A program made the translations under genes and the position numbers. 16,063 nucleotides of DNA from an uncultured Desulfobacterales bacterium. Its GTDB lineage: Bacteria; Desulfobacterota; Desulfobacteria; Desulfobacterales; G020354645. The notes beneath the pieces were generated by a model that saw nothing but the letters and a program-made list of their open reading frames with translations, ran no database searches and was not told where the DNA came from. Below are positions 6,753 to 14,130 of this stretch, piece after piece (position 1 is the first letter of the stretch; every line of letters begins with the position of its first letter). The stretch lies in the NCBI GenBank assembly GCA_947259865.1, contig CAMYNZ010000033.1, positions 1-16,063 on the forward strand, read 5' to 3'.

Positions 6753-7088
6753 ATGTCCGACAAATCGCCAGTCGATGGGCAGAAAAACAATGAGGACAGT
6801 CAACTTACCGACGTTGATTTTGAATTGCTGATGGAGTTCCAGCGGCAGGTGATTAAAAAATACGGATCCGGGAGAGTTTCCTGGTTTTTGTCAGCCATCG
6901 GCGATCTGGCGAAGTTAAAGGGCGTAACATCAAATAAAGCCATGACATCGGCTTTGAAAGATTTTGACCGATTTATCAAAGATGTTAAAAAAAATTGGGG
7001 GTCGATTCCACCGCCAGATGATCAGGATAATGATTCAGAGACTGATTTTCTGGGTGATATCGATGATGTTGACGGACAGGGCAAATAA
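6753..7088 (+). CDS. Small acidic-tailed protein of unknown function
   Basis: A 111-residue protein not recognised from any named family. It has a polar, acidic N-terminus (1-20), a central amphipathic and moderately basic helical region (about 21-82: DFELLMEFQRQVIKKYGSG, then WFLSAIGDLAKLKGV, then a Lys-rich helix), and a strongly acidic tail (84-108) rich in Asp. No signal peptide, membrane segment or cysteine is present. The ATG at 6753 has GGGAG about 10 bases upstream, after a strong hairpin. It is monocistronic, convergent with the membrane-protein gene at 7290. The composition suggests a cytoplasmic binding or adaptor protein, but that is only inference. Confidence 0.65.
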   Translation: MSDKSPVDGQKNNEDSQLTDVDFELLMEFQRQVIKKYGSGRVSWFLSAIGDLAKLKGVTSNKAMTSALKDFDRFIKDVKKNWGSIPPPDDQDNDSETDFLGDIDDVDGQGK

Positions 7089-7146
7089 AAAAAAGTGTTT
7101 GTTATTTAAAAACATAACCTCCATAAATAATACTTTTCCAACAATC

Positions 7147-7180
7147 AAAAAACCCCGCCTCCTCATTTGAGAAGCAGGGC
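7147..7180 (-). terminator. Rho-independent terminator for the minus-strand NERD/membrane protein unit
   Basis: Read on the minus strand: CCCTGCTTCTC, loop AAAT, GAGGAGGCGGGG, then six T. The stem has eleven pairs including two G-U, with one bulged G. It lies about 110 bases after the stop of the gene at 7290. The plus strand has no T-run after the hairpin, so it should act in one direction only. Confidence 0.75.
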
Positions 7181-7289
7181 ATTAAATCTTCGTTCAAAGC
7201 TACCTTGTTGCCGGGGGCACATATTTTTTTATTCATAAATCACAGCATTAACATTTACCCCCAAAGACATAACGCCGGCCAGGTCTTGA

Positions 7290-7985
7290 CTACCAGAGAA
7301 CACGTCCGATTGCATCCTCAATCGCCTTCTGAAACTCGTCTGAAATATCGATCTCGATCTTTGCCCCCGGAATGCCGGCGTTATCAGAGGCCTGTTTGGC
7401 ATCAGCCAGCACCTGGCGGATTTCATCTTCTGTTATCTCATCAGGCTCTTTAAGCGTCTGTTTGCCGTCTGCATTGATTTCGGTAAGCGGTTCGGAGACT
7501 TCGTGCGCTTCCTCCCAGCTAATTGTTCCGCTCGACAGACCCTGGGCGAAACGGTTTAGAGTTAAACTGGCTTCGATTTTTTCTTCATCGCTCAAGTTTG
7601 AAGGTATGACGTAACTGGCCTCAAACTGGATCATCATCCCGATTGAAAGCGCCGGACAATTCGGAATAGCCTCTAAGATCAAACCGAGTTCTTCGAGGGT
7701 GATATCATCGTTCTGGAAGTCTTCCTTTAATTGATGCAGGATGCCGATAATTTCAGATTTTTCTTCGTCAGGCAATGCCGATTCTTGAATCACCAGAGCC
7801 ATTGCGACGGTAACCCCTTCGGCGGCCCAGTGCTTAAAATTTGAGGCGATGTAAATGCCGGCACCTATGAGAATGGCCACTGTGACTATTATGGCAATCA
7901 GGCAACCGCTGGCAAGGCCCTCGCGGCCCTTGAACAAACCCCATTGGGATTGATTCAATTTCAAATTCTTTTGATATTTCAGCAT
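7290..7985 (-). CDS. Single-pass membrane protein of unknown function
   Basis: A 231-residue protein starting MLKYQKNLKLN. The ATG at 7985 was preferred because AAAGGACAAAAGGT precedes it; the frame stays open 24 codons further without a better site. A short basic cytoplasmic N-terminus is followed by one hydrophobic segment (about 27-48: GCLIAIIVTVAILIGAGIYIAS). The long remaining domain is acidic and helical, with repeated short helix-turn units (LPDEEKSEIIGILHQL, ITLEELGLILEAI, LSDEEKIEASLTLNRF, ISWEEAHEV, ITEDEIRQVLADA) that look EF-hand-like in rhythm but lack a clear calcium loop. No enzyme motif was found. It follows the NERD gene by 102 bases on the same strand and is probably co-transcribed, ending at the terminator at 7147-7180. 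Confidence 0.7.
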   Translation of the reverse strand: MLKYQKNLKLNQSQWGLFKGREGLASGCLIAIIVTVAILIGAGIYIASNFKHWAAEGVTVAMALVIQESALPDEEKSEIIGILHQLKEDFQNDDITLEELGLILEAIPNCPALSIGMMIQFEASYVIPSNLSDEEKIEASLTLNRFAQGLSSGTISWEEAHEVSEPLTEINADGKQTLKEPDEITEDEIRQVLADAKQASDNAGIPGAKIEIDISDEFQKAIEDAIGRVLW

Positions 7986-8087
7986 ACCTTTTGTCCTTTC
8001 GGTCCGGGCTTTAGGCCTGGCGGCGATATTACAAAATCGGGGGTCAACGGCCATCATAAGCGCAATGACCCTTAGCGTATTTTTTGT

Positions 8088-9011
8088 TTAATTAAAAGTT
8101 TTGTGGTCCTCAACGTTATCATCCGACAACGGCACCACATCTCGACATTTTTGCTCGAGCTGGTGGGTGATGCGTGATATCAGTTCCGGCGACACAAACC
8201 GGGGGGAAATATGTTCAAAAAGTGATGGAAATTGTTTAGGATTAACCACCGGCATCCCGTTTGCAGAGGTGCGCTTCACATACCATCCGGGCAGGGCCAC
8301 CACCGGCCTGACTGCCACCTTTTCACCGACAGCACTGCCTATCCAGTTTGTAAGCCATGCGGCCTGTCGCTTGGCCTGCTCAATCGTCTCCAGGTCCACT
8401 CCCTGTGGAAAAAGCAGCAATCGGCCATTGTAGGTGACGGTGGCGTTTCCTCTGGCTTTAGGGCTGGTCGGTTTTGACCGGGCTTTGGTTTCGACCGCAA
8501 ATACGCCCGATTCCCCAACAATGATATGGTCAATGTTGAATTTGTCTGCCGGAAAGTCATGGTAGACATAATAGCCTTTCAGCATGAGCTGGTTTAACTC
8601 CTGGCCGACCGCTACTTCGCCGTCATAGCCGAGTCGCGTAATTTTGCGTTCATTCAATAATTTTATGATCTTGGTCAAAAATAATACGATAAATATAAAC
8701 CCGATGATTGCAGATATGTAAACATCGAATAAATTGAGGTCCTTACCTTTGTAATATGAAAATGATATGGTCAGGCTGGTGATGAAAAGGGGTATGAATA
8801 ATACGGAAAAGAGGTAGACATTGATTTCAGTATTAATGTTATCCAGCTTGCGGATGAGCGACTGCCCTGGAGTGCGTAACAGATTTTGGGTAAACGCTGA
8901 GCGTGGCTTTTTTGAGCGCTTTAATTTGCGGTAAAAATGCAATATCCCCGTTAATATTAAAAAAATGACAAAAAATAATATGCCCGGGAAGTAAACAATT
9001 AGTCTTTCCAA
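8088..9011 (-). CDS. Membrane-anchored NERD-domain (nuclease-related) protein
   Basis: A 307-residue protein with hydrophobic segments near residues 5-27, 65-86 and 97-115, followed by a cytoplasmic NERD domain from about 125. The PD-(D/E)xK-like core is visible: GYDGEVAVGQEL (Glu132), FNIDHIIVG (Asp161) and VFAVETKAR (Glu174-x-Lys176), all key residues intact. NERD domains are related to restriction-type nucleases and occur in DNA-processing, defence and stress proteins; the exact activity is unknown here. The start is TTG at 9011 with AAGGA 8 bases upstream; no ATG fits the membrane segment better. It precedes the single-pass membrane protein on the same strand, so the two may work together at the membrane. 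Confidence 0.82.
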   Translation of the reverse strand: MERLIVYFPGILFFVIFLILTGILHFYRKLKRSKKPRSAFTQNLLRTPGQSLIRKLDNINTEINVYLFSVLFIPLFITSLTISFSYYKGKDLNLFDVYISAIIGFIFIVLFLTKIIKLLNERKITRLGYDGEVAVGQELNQLMLKGYYVYHDFPADKFNIDHIIVGESGVFAVETKARSKPTSPKARGNATVTYNGRLLLFPQGVDLETIEQAKRQAAWLTNWIGSAVGEKVAVRPVVALPGWYVKRTSANGMPVVNPKQFPSLFEHISPRFVSPELISRITHQLEQKCRDVVPLSDDNVEDHKTFN

Positions 9012-9327
9012 TTTGATTTCCTTTTAAATTGCATAAAAAGAGACCACTATTTTATCATTTTTGTCAGTTCTATTCAATACCGGTAGGAAATACCTGGGGA
9101 ATAGAGGGCCGGTTAAACTTTTAGCCGAACGGACGGTAAGTAATAGCGGGGCGCTAAGGTTGTGCCAAAAACTAAAAAAAAATCAACCAAAGATTTGATC
9201 CGCCAGAGATCTGTGGCGGATCGAACCGCTGCAAGACTGTTTAAATTTAATCCGAATTGATTTCCGGGCGATTTTTCACATCCGAGTCCAATGAAAATTT
9301 TTGTTATCGGTTCCGATGACGAAACTT
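9012..9327. other. Non-coding spacer between NERD gene and rhodanese gene
   Basis: This 316-base spacer contains a 9-base-pair inverted repeat (listed separately), a smaller hairpin at 9110-9127, and an A-rich run at 9171-9183. Near its right end an ATG at 9291 opens a plus-strand frame beginning MKIFVIGSDDETF. That frame has no good ribosome site and runs into the antisense of the rhodanese gene. No convincing intact gene was found. Confidence 0.5.
9197..9222 (-). repeat. Perfect 9-base inverted repeat after the rhodanese gene
   Basis: GATCCGCCA, eight bases, TGGCGGATC. It lies about 105 bases after the rhodanese stop on the minus strand; a run of nine T on that strand begins about 13 bases later. 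It may work as an imperfect terminator, or be a dispersed palindromic repeat of the genome. The spacing of the T-run is too long for a textbook terminator. Confidence 0.5.
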
Positions 9328-10167
9328 TTACCGTTCGATTGGCGCCCCAACCAGATTGCCCCACTCCGTCCAGGAACCATCGTAATTTTTTACGGCTGGG
9401 TAACCGAGCAGATATTTTAACACAAACCAGGTATGGCTCGAGCGCTCTCCAATCCGGCAGTAGGCAATAACCTCCTTGCCGGGGGTTACCCCTTCGCCGG
9501 TGTAAAGCGCTTTTAATTCGTCGTAACTTTTGAATGTCCCGTCTTCATTGCAAGCCCTTTGCCAGCCAATATTTTTGGCCGTCGGAATGTGCCCACCGCG
9601 CTGGCAAGTTTCAGGCAGGCCCGGTGGTGCCAGAATTTTACCGGTGAATTCGTCATTTGAGCGCACATCTACCAGAACGATATCATCCGCTTTATATGCA
9701 ACTTGCACATGGCTGAGAAATGCCCGGTTGGATGCATCGGGGTCAGGCGCACTGTAAGATACAGGCTTTACCGCCGGCACCTCCGTGCTCAATTCACGTC
9801 CCTCCGCTATCCATTTTTTTCGTCCACCATCCATGATGCGAACGTCCGGGTGGCGATACAACTTCAATTGCCAAAAAGCCCAGGCTGCAAACCAATTGTC
9901 ATTATCACCATAAATTATGACGGTGGTCTGGTTTGAAATACCACTATTGCCCAGCAGTTTTTCAAGATCTGACTTTTTGATAATGTCGCGTTGGATCGGA
10001 TCACACAACTGGGATTGCCAGTTCCATCCTACAGCGCCGGGGATGTGGCCTTCCTGATACGCTTTGGCATCAACGTCAACTTCAACCACAGCAATATCGG
10101 GATCGCCCCGATGGGTATTTACCCATTCGGTTGATACGAGTACTTTTTGATTTGCATAGTCTGACAT
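9328..10167 (-). CDS. Two-domain thiosulfate/3-mercaptopyruvate sulfurtransferase (rhodanese)
   Basis: A 279-residue protein, a typical size for tandem-domain rhodaneses. The ATG at 10167 was chosen because GGAGGAT lies 7 bases upstream; a longer frame to 10227 lacks a site. The N-terminal inactive domain has YQEGHIPGAVGW (37-48) and an acidic residue where the second domain has its cysteine (IYGDNDNW). The C-terminal domain has VLVDVRS, GGHIPTAKNIGW and the active loop AYCRIGERSSHTW with Cys237 as persulfide carrier. CRxGxR(S/T) fits thiosulfate sulfurtransferases better than the CG(S/T)G loop of mercaptopyruvate enzymes. No signal peptide, so cytoplasmic. It transfers sulfane sulfur to cyanide or protein thiols. 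Flanked by spacers over 300 bases, so probably monocistronic. Confidence 0.92.
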   Translation of the reverse strand: MSDYANQKVLVSTEWVNTHRGDPDIAVVEVDVDAKAYQEGHIPGAVGWNWQSQLCDPIQRDIIKKSDLEKLLGNSGISNQTTVIIYGDNDNWFAAWAFWQLKLYRHPDVRIMDGGRKKWIAEGRELSTEVPAVKPVSYSAPDPDASNRAFLSHVQVAYKADDIVLVDVRSNDEFTGKILAPPGLPETCQRGGHIPTAKNIGWQRACNEDGTFKSYDELKALYTGEGVTPGKEVIAYCRIGERSSHTWFVLKYLLGYPAVKNYDGSWTEWGNLVGAPIER

Positions 10168-10502
10168 GCGATAATCCTCCGATTTGTAAGTTTCCGATTG
10201 TAATTCAAGAAAGGTTGCAAAACTCAATTTTTTTTAAGCTTTAACCTAAAATATAACATCTCTTTTTAAACAATCCAGTTTTGCAGTTGGTTGAGAATTC
10301 TGAAAGGTGGGGTAATGTCGGAAGCCTTGCCGGAATCCCTAATCGGGACGGAGTGTGGCTTTTCTAAAAATTTTGGGGTGCTGTCACCTCTGTAGGCAAA
10401 TAAAGCTGTTGATAAAAAACTTGCCGCAACCGACGACAAGGATATGAGGGTACGGGTCAAAAAAGTATCGAAACTTTTTATGACGTTGTTATTATAAGTG
10501 GC
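10168..10502. other. Spacer between the TRAP operon and the rhodanese gene
   Basis: A 335-base non-coding stretch. It holds a layered inverted repeat at 10322-10361 (AAGCC/GGCTT, CCG/CGG and TCCC/GGGA nested) and an AT-rich inverted repeat at 10457-10483 (AAAAAGT, six bases, ACTTTTT) just after the dctM stop. The latter could form a weak terminator in either direction. The leftmost 60 bases are AT-rich and probably carry the rhodanese promoter, but no clear -35/-10 pair stands out. Confidence 0.45.
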
Positions 10503-11819
10503 CTATTTAAATAGCACGTCGGGCAACCAAAGCGCAAGTTGGGGAAAGAAGAGCAGAAGCGCGAGACCGATACACTGCAGGATCATAAACTCCATCATTC
10601 CCCGATAAATCTGGGTCAGATCCCAATCGGGAGCGACCCCTTTGAGATAGTATGCGGCCATGGCTACCGGGGGGGAGAGAAAGGCTGTCTGCAAATTTAC
10701 GGCTACCAATGTTGCGAACCACACCAGATTGAATCCCAGTTTTTGGACCACGGGGTAAAATATGGGAACGAAGATCAGGACGATGGCCGGCCATTCAAGC
10801 GGCCAGCCCAGAATAAAGATTACCACCATCAAGATCACAACCATGGCCAGCGGGGGAACAGTCATCGACAGCATGGTGTCTGTGATCAAAGTGGCTGTCC
10901 CCAACCGGGCAAATACCGAGCCATAGATGTTGGAGGCTACCGCCAGAAACAGGATCATACTGGAGGTCTGGAGGGTCTTGAGGCCTGCAGCTTTCAAAGT
11001 CGTCCAGTTCAATCTTCCATACAAAGCCGTCAGTAAAATAGACCCGGTAGCCGCCATGGCAGCACCTTCGGTCGGTGTCGCCATCCCGGTGATGATGCTT
11101 CCCAGAGAAGCGAAGATAATGGCTCCCAGGGGAACGATGCCCGAGAAAAATTCTCTAATGATCTCGAGGTATGATGTCGGCCGCTGCTCGGGAGGCAGTC
11201 GCGGTCCCAACTTGGGGTTGATATAACATCTGATCAGTGTATAACCGATAAAAAGACTCGAGAGGACGAGACCCGGAATAATCGCCGCTATGAAGAGCCG
11301 GACCACCGAGACACCCAGCACCGGCCCCAGGATCACCAGCATCACGCTGGGCGGGATCAGGATCCCCAGACATCCGCCGGCAGTGATTACGCCGGCCGAG
11401 AGCGCCACGTTATAACGGCTTTTCATCATGGCCGGAGCGGCCAGCAGCCCGATTACAGTCACAGAAGCGCCAATAATGCCGGTGGCCGTGGCAAACACGG
11501 TGGCGGTCAGGAGGACCCCGAGGTACAGCGAGCCCCGAACGCGAGCAAATATGAACTGGAATGCCTTGAAAAGCCGTTCCATCAGACCGGCCTGTTCGAG
11601 CATGTGCCCCATTAAGACAAACAGCGGTACGGCTGCCAGGGTCTCTTCCTTCATCAACCCCAGGGTTTGAAAATACATGAGGTAAAAGACATTCTTGCCG
11701 AAACCGATATAACCGAAAACAAAGCTAAGGATGAGCAGGGTAAAAGCGATGGGGAATCCCACAAAAATACCGGTAAGCAGTGCTCCAAGCAGGACCAGGC
11801 CGAGTATTTCCGGATTCAT
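10503..11819 (-). CDS. dctM: TRAP transporter large permease subunit (DctM family)
   Basis: A 438-residue integral membrane protein with about a dozen hydrophobic segments, the ion-coupled translocation subunit of a tripartite ATP-independent periplasmic transporter. Family features are the start NPEILGLVLLGALLTGIFVGFPIAF, the segment TATGIIGASVTVIGLLAAPAMM, AGGCLGILIPPSVMLVILG, and the late FLSPPVAMAAYYLKGVAP. The ILIPPS loop is typical of DctM. The ATG at 11819 overlaps the dctQ stop as ATGA and sits 5 bases after GGGAGGTG, a clear translational coupling; a GTG two codons earlier is less likely. Similarity in style to the FcbT3 group agrees with the type of DctP encoded upstream. Substrate follows the binding protein and is probably an organic carboxylate. 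Confidence 0.93.
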   Translation of the reverse strand: MNPEILGLVLLGALLTGIFVGFPIAFTLLILSFVFGYIGFGKNVFYLMYFQTLGLMKEETLAAVPLFVLMGHMLEQAGLMERLFKAFQFIFARVRGSLYLGVLLTATVFATATGIIGASVTVIGLLAAPAMMKSRYNVALSAGVITAGGCLGILIPPSVMLVILGPVLGVSVVRLFIAAIIPGLVLSSLFIGYTLIRCYINPKLGPRLPPEQRPTSYLEIIREFFSGIVPLGAIIFASLGSIITGMATPTEGAAMAATGSILLTALYGRLNWTTLKAAGLKTLQTSSMILFLAVASNIYGSVFARLGTATLITDTMLSMTVPPLAMVVILMVVIFILGWPLEWPAIVLIFVPIFYPVVQKLGFNLVWFATLVAVNLQTAFLSPPVAMAAYYLKGVAPDWDLTQIYRGMMEFMILQCIGLALLLFFPQLALWLPDVLFK

Positions 11820-12400
11820 AACCACCTCCCGCGAATACCTGCATACAAGCTTTTTAACAATTCAGAGACCCCTTGAAGCATGAGCATGGCGGCTGCAACC
11901 GGAATGACCGTTTTGAACGGATACAGGGGAGGACGCCAGGGGCTGACGACACTTTCCTCCAGTATATCCCAGGAGTGGAGTGCTTCTATGCCGCCGAACC
12001 AGAAAAATAGGATCATACCCGGGAAGAAAAAGAAAATGTAGAGGACGGCGTCAATCCGACCCTGCCACCGGACGGAAAACTTTTCATAAAATATGTCGGT
12101 GCGGATGTGCCCCCCCTTGTAAAGACAGTAAGCCGCCCCCAGCATGAAATGGCTGCCGTAAAGCATGTAGGACGTGTCATAGGCCCATTTGGTGGGAGCG
12201 TCGAACACATAGCGCGCAATGACCTCGTAGGTCGACCCGCCGATCAGGGGAAATATCATCAGCATGAATATCATACCTGACAATTTCCCGACGTAGGTAT
12301 CAATCAAGCGTATGATGGTTGCCAGCGCCTTGGGAGGGGGCTCTCCTTGGGGTTCTTCTTCCTTTTTGGGAATAAAATCCTCATCAATCAATTCATCCAT
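11816..12400 (-). CDS. dctQ: TRAP transporter small permease subunit (DctQ family)
   Basis: A 194-residue membrane protein with four hydrophobic segments after a charged, Glu/Pro-rich cytoplasmic N-terminus of about 25 residues. Recognisable DctQ features are the TM1 region (GMIFMLMIFPLIGGSTYEVIARYVFDAPTKW, seen at about 42-72), the LGAAYCLYKGGHIRTDIFYE segment with the conserved G-H-x-R-x-D pattern, and the closing WRPPLYPFKTVIPVAA segment typical of the COG4665-type small permeases. It pairs with DctM in the membrane. The stop overlaps the dctM start by four bases. The start has only a weak, distant GAGG, consistent with a lower translation rate than dctP. Confidence 0.88.
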   Translation of the reverse strand: MDELIDEDFIPKKEEEPQGEPPPKALATIIRLIDTYVGKLSGMIFMLMIFPLIGGSTYEVIARYVFDAPTKWAYDTSYMLYGSHFMLGAAYCLYKGGHIRTDIFYEKFSVRWQGRIDAVLYIFFFFPGMILFFWFGGIEALHSWDILEESVVSPWRPPLYPFKTVIPVAAAMLMLQGVSELLKSLYAGIRGRWL

Positions 12401-12437
12401 TGCTCAGCACCAAACCTCATCAGAATCAGTCTAAAAC

Positions 12438-12467
12438 AGAGGGGTTAGCACTTCGACCAACCCCTCT
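12438..12467 (-). promoter_or_regulatory. Hairpin between dctP and dctQ
   Basis: AGAGGGGTT, 12 bases, AACCCCTCT: a perfect 9-base-pair stem in the 97-base gap after dctP. On the minus strand GTTTTAG follows, a short T-run. It probably gives partial termination or shields the dctP message from 3' exonucleases. The binding protein could then be made in excess over the permeases, as is usual for binding-protein transporters. Confidence 0.6.
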
Positions 12468-12497
12468 TGCGAACTGGTATTTTAATGACCGACCCTT

Positions 12498-13616
12498 CTA
12501 TTGTTTACCCCAGTAGTACTCGGCAGCGAACGAGTAAGGCGGAAACATAAAACTACGCGCGGGGACCAGAACGCCGGCGAACGCCCGCTGGGATTCCAAC
12601 GTTTTCTTGAAGAAGGGATTTTTGGCAGATTCTTCTGCCGCGATCTTATCCCAGGACTTCAGGAAGGTGATCAGAATATCCTCGGGAGTCTTGTTTATGG
12701 TGACGCCATGCTTCTCGCGCAGCGTTTTGAGGGCTTCTGCGTTATACTTATTGAACTTTGCCTGCCAGCGTATGAAGGTGTAGATGCAGGCCGCTTCTAC
12801 AATTGCCTGGAGATCCTCTGGAAGCTTGTTCCAGACATCCTGATTGACAATCAACTCTGCGACGGTAGTGCTCTCGTGCATTCCGGGCAGGTAATAGTTC
12901 TTCCAAACTTCATGTAAGCCCATCTTCATATCCTCACCGGGGGTGACCCACTCCGCGGCGTCGATGACGCCTCGCTCACCCGCGGGAAGGATCTCTGCAC
13001 CGGGTAAGTTTACCACGCTCGCGCCGGCCTTCGAAAAAACCTCGCCGGCCATTCCACCCACGCGGTACTTCACGCCCTTGAAATCATTCCAGTTCCTGAT
13101 GGGTTTTTTGAACCAGCCCAGCGACTGGGGTCCGGCAAACATGATGGGGTAGGGAACCACTTTCAGTCCTAACTCTTTCTGATAAAACTCATTATAAAGC
13201 TCGAGCCCGCCGCCTTCAAACATCCACCCGAGATAATCGGTAAAGTCCATCCCGAAAGTGCCCCCGGGACCGCCTGTGAACAGGACCGCGGCTTTGGACT
13301 TCCCGGCCCAGTAAGAGGCCCAGGCATGGCCACCGTCGATAACGCCTCTCGAAACGGCATCCAGAACTTCGAAGGCAGGCACGATGGCTCCACCCGGCAG
13401 GGTTTCAATCTCAAGTCTGCCGCCGGACATCTTTTTCACCTGCTCGGCGAACATCAGGAAATTTTCATATAAAGTTGACCCCGCCGGCCAGGTGGCCTGG
13501 AATTTCAGCTTGAACTTGTCCTTGGCCAGACCCGCCTGGGGCTGCAAGACAAGCACCAAAGCCACTGCCAGTACGACAAAGGTGATCCATAATTTAACCG
13601 AAAAGTTGTTCTTCAT
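12498..13616 (-). CDS. dctP: TRAP transporter periplasmic solute-binding protein (DctP/TakP-type)
   Basis: A 372-residue protein. The ATG at 13616 is set by AAAGGAGG upstream; the preceding in-frame residues are not protein-like. A Sec signal peptide occupies 1-31 (KNNFSVKLW, hydrophobic stretch, cut near AGLA). The mature DctP fold shows FKLKFQATWPAGSTLYENFLMFAEQV, GGAIVPAFEVLDAVSRGVIDGGH and the conserved TRAP arginine in KYRVGGMAGEVF (Arg185), which normally grips the substrate carboxylate. VIDAAEWVTPGEDMKMGLHEV matches the FcbT1/TakP branch (COG4663), whose characterised member binds 2-oxoacids as a dimer. It is the first gene of a dctPQM operon. The ligand is unproven; a 2-oxo or aromatic carboxylate is the best inference. 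Confidence 0.93.
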   Translation of the reverse strand: MKNNFSVKLWITFVVLAVALVLVLQPQAGLAKDKFKLKFQATWPAGSTLYENFLMFAEQVKKMSGGRLEIETLPGGAIVPAFEVLDAVSRGVIDGGHAWASYWAGKSKAAVLFTGGPGGTFGMDFTDYLGWMFEGGGLELYNEFYQKELGLKVVPYPIMFAGPQSLGWFKKPIRNWNDFKGVKYRVGGMAGEVFSKAGASVVNLPGAEILPAGERGVIDAAEWVTPGEDMKMGLHEVWKNYYLPGMHESTTVAELIVNQDVWNKLPEDLQAIVEAACIYTFIRWQAKFNKYNAEALKTLREKHGVTINKTPEDILITFLKSWDKIAAEESAKNPFFKKTLESQRAFAGVLVPARSFMFPPYSFAAEYYWGKQ

Positions 13617-13661
13617 TTGCGCTCCTCCTTTGGTAGTAGAAGTATTACTATGATATGACAC

Positions 13662-13685
13662 TTGTGCTGTGATTCGACAGCACAA
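13662..13685. promoter_or_regulatory. Perfect 9-6-9 inverted repeat upstream of dctP (candidate operator)
   Basis: TTGTGCTGT, six bases, ACAGCACAA, located 46-69 bases before the dctP start codon. Its length and symmetry suit a dimeric transcription factor. If transcribed it would also form a stable leader hairpin. No regulator gene lies beside it. Confidence 0.6.
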
Positions 13686-13778
13686 CGCAATCCTCTAAGG
13701 TCCTCTTTATTTATGATTGATGTAAGTGGATTTATTGGTAATTTTTTTAGGGTTGCGCCTGACCCGAGGCACAAATAC

Positions 13779-13815
13779 AAAAGCCTCCGGAGAGATTTAA
13801 AATCCCATGGAGGCT
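13779..13815 (-). promoter_or_regulatory. Hairpin with short T-run in the dctP upstream region
   Basis: On the minus strand AGCCTCC and GGAGGCT enclose a 20-base loop that can pair further internally; TTT follows. It resembles a weak terminator or attenuator placed about 160 bases upstream of dctP. Whether it is transcribed is not known. Confidence 0.35.
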
Positions 13816-13843
13816 CTATTAGCTGCACATCATGCAAGTCCGT

Positions 13844-13884
13844 TTCATTGTGCACCGCATGCGGTTAAAGGTACTTCATTGTGC
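13844..13884. repeat. Direct repeats around a 12-base palindrome (candidate operator)
   Basis: TTCATTGTGC occurs at 13844-13853 and 13875-13884, 31 bases apart, about three helical turns. Between them is the perfect palindrome ACCGCATGCGGT (13854-13865). The repeats share TTGTGC with the inverted repeat at 13662. Confidence 0.5.
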
Positions 13885-14060
13885 CAGCTTCCGAGTAATC
13901 AGAATTGTCAACCGTTGTCAAGTTAAATCTTTCGCTTATCTAGATATATGAATTGCTAAAAACCGGCTTTCCGCATGAACTAAGAAGCATAAACCTCCGA
14001 ATCACCAGAAAAATCGGTCATTTCCGGTAATTTTTATTAAAGCCTTGAACTTAAGTTGCA

Positions 14061-14090
14061 TTGACACTGACTACTTTGCTTTAGTATAGG
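14061..14090 (+). promoter_or_regulatory. Sigma-70-type promoter for the OYE gene
   Basis: TTGACA (14061-14066, perfect -35), 18-base spacer, TATAGG (14085-14090) as -10, 40 bases upstream of the ATG at 14131. It is the best promoter match in the window. Confidence 0.55.
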
Positions 14091-14130
14091 TGTGATTATT
14101 ATTTTATAACCGCTAAAGGGAGAGTGATAC

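Larger units (their letters stand above)
13617..14130. other. Divergent regulatory region between dctPQM and the OYE gene
   Basis: A 514-base region without a convincing gene. It contains a 24-base perfect inverted repeat, an attenuator-like hairpin, a palindrome flanked by direct repeats, and a promoter facing the OYE gene; each is listed separately. The hexamer TTGTGC or its complement occurs at 13662, 13680, 13769, 13848 and 13879. Short frames here (for example plus 13713-13868) lack ribosome sites. Confidence 0.55.

Noticed and set aside
9113..9364. An 83-codon minus-strand frame after the rhodanese gene
   Set aside because: Overlaps the rhodanese 3' end in another frame, spans a palindrome and A-run, and has no motif.
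10266..10460. A 64-codon minus-strand frame with a hydrophobic start
   Set aside because: Begins at TTG inside an AT-rich inverted repeat with no ribosome site; the composition is not protein-like.
13740..13820. Possible riboswitch (c-di-GMP-like GCCTCCGG segment) upstream of dctP
   Set aside because: Only a short string resembles such a motif; the conserved helices and receptor loops could not be found on either strand.
13662..13868. Plus-strand frame ending with a CxxC...CxxC-like tail in the dctP-OYE spacer
   Set aside because: No ribosome site at either ATG, no recognisable fold, and it overlaps inverted and direct repeats that explain the sequence better.
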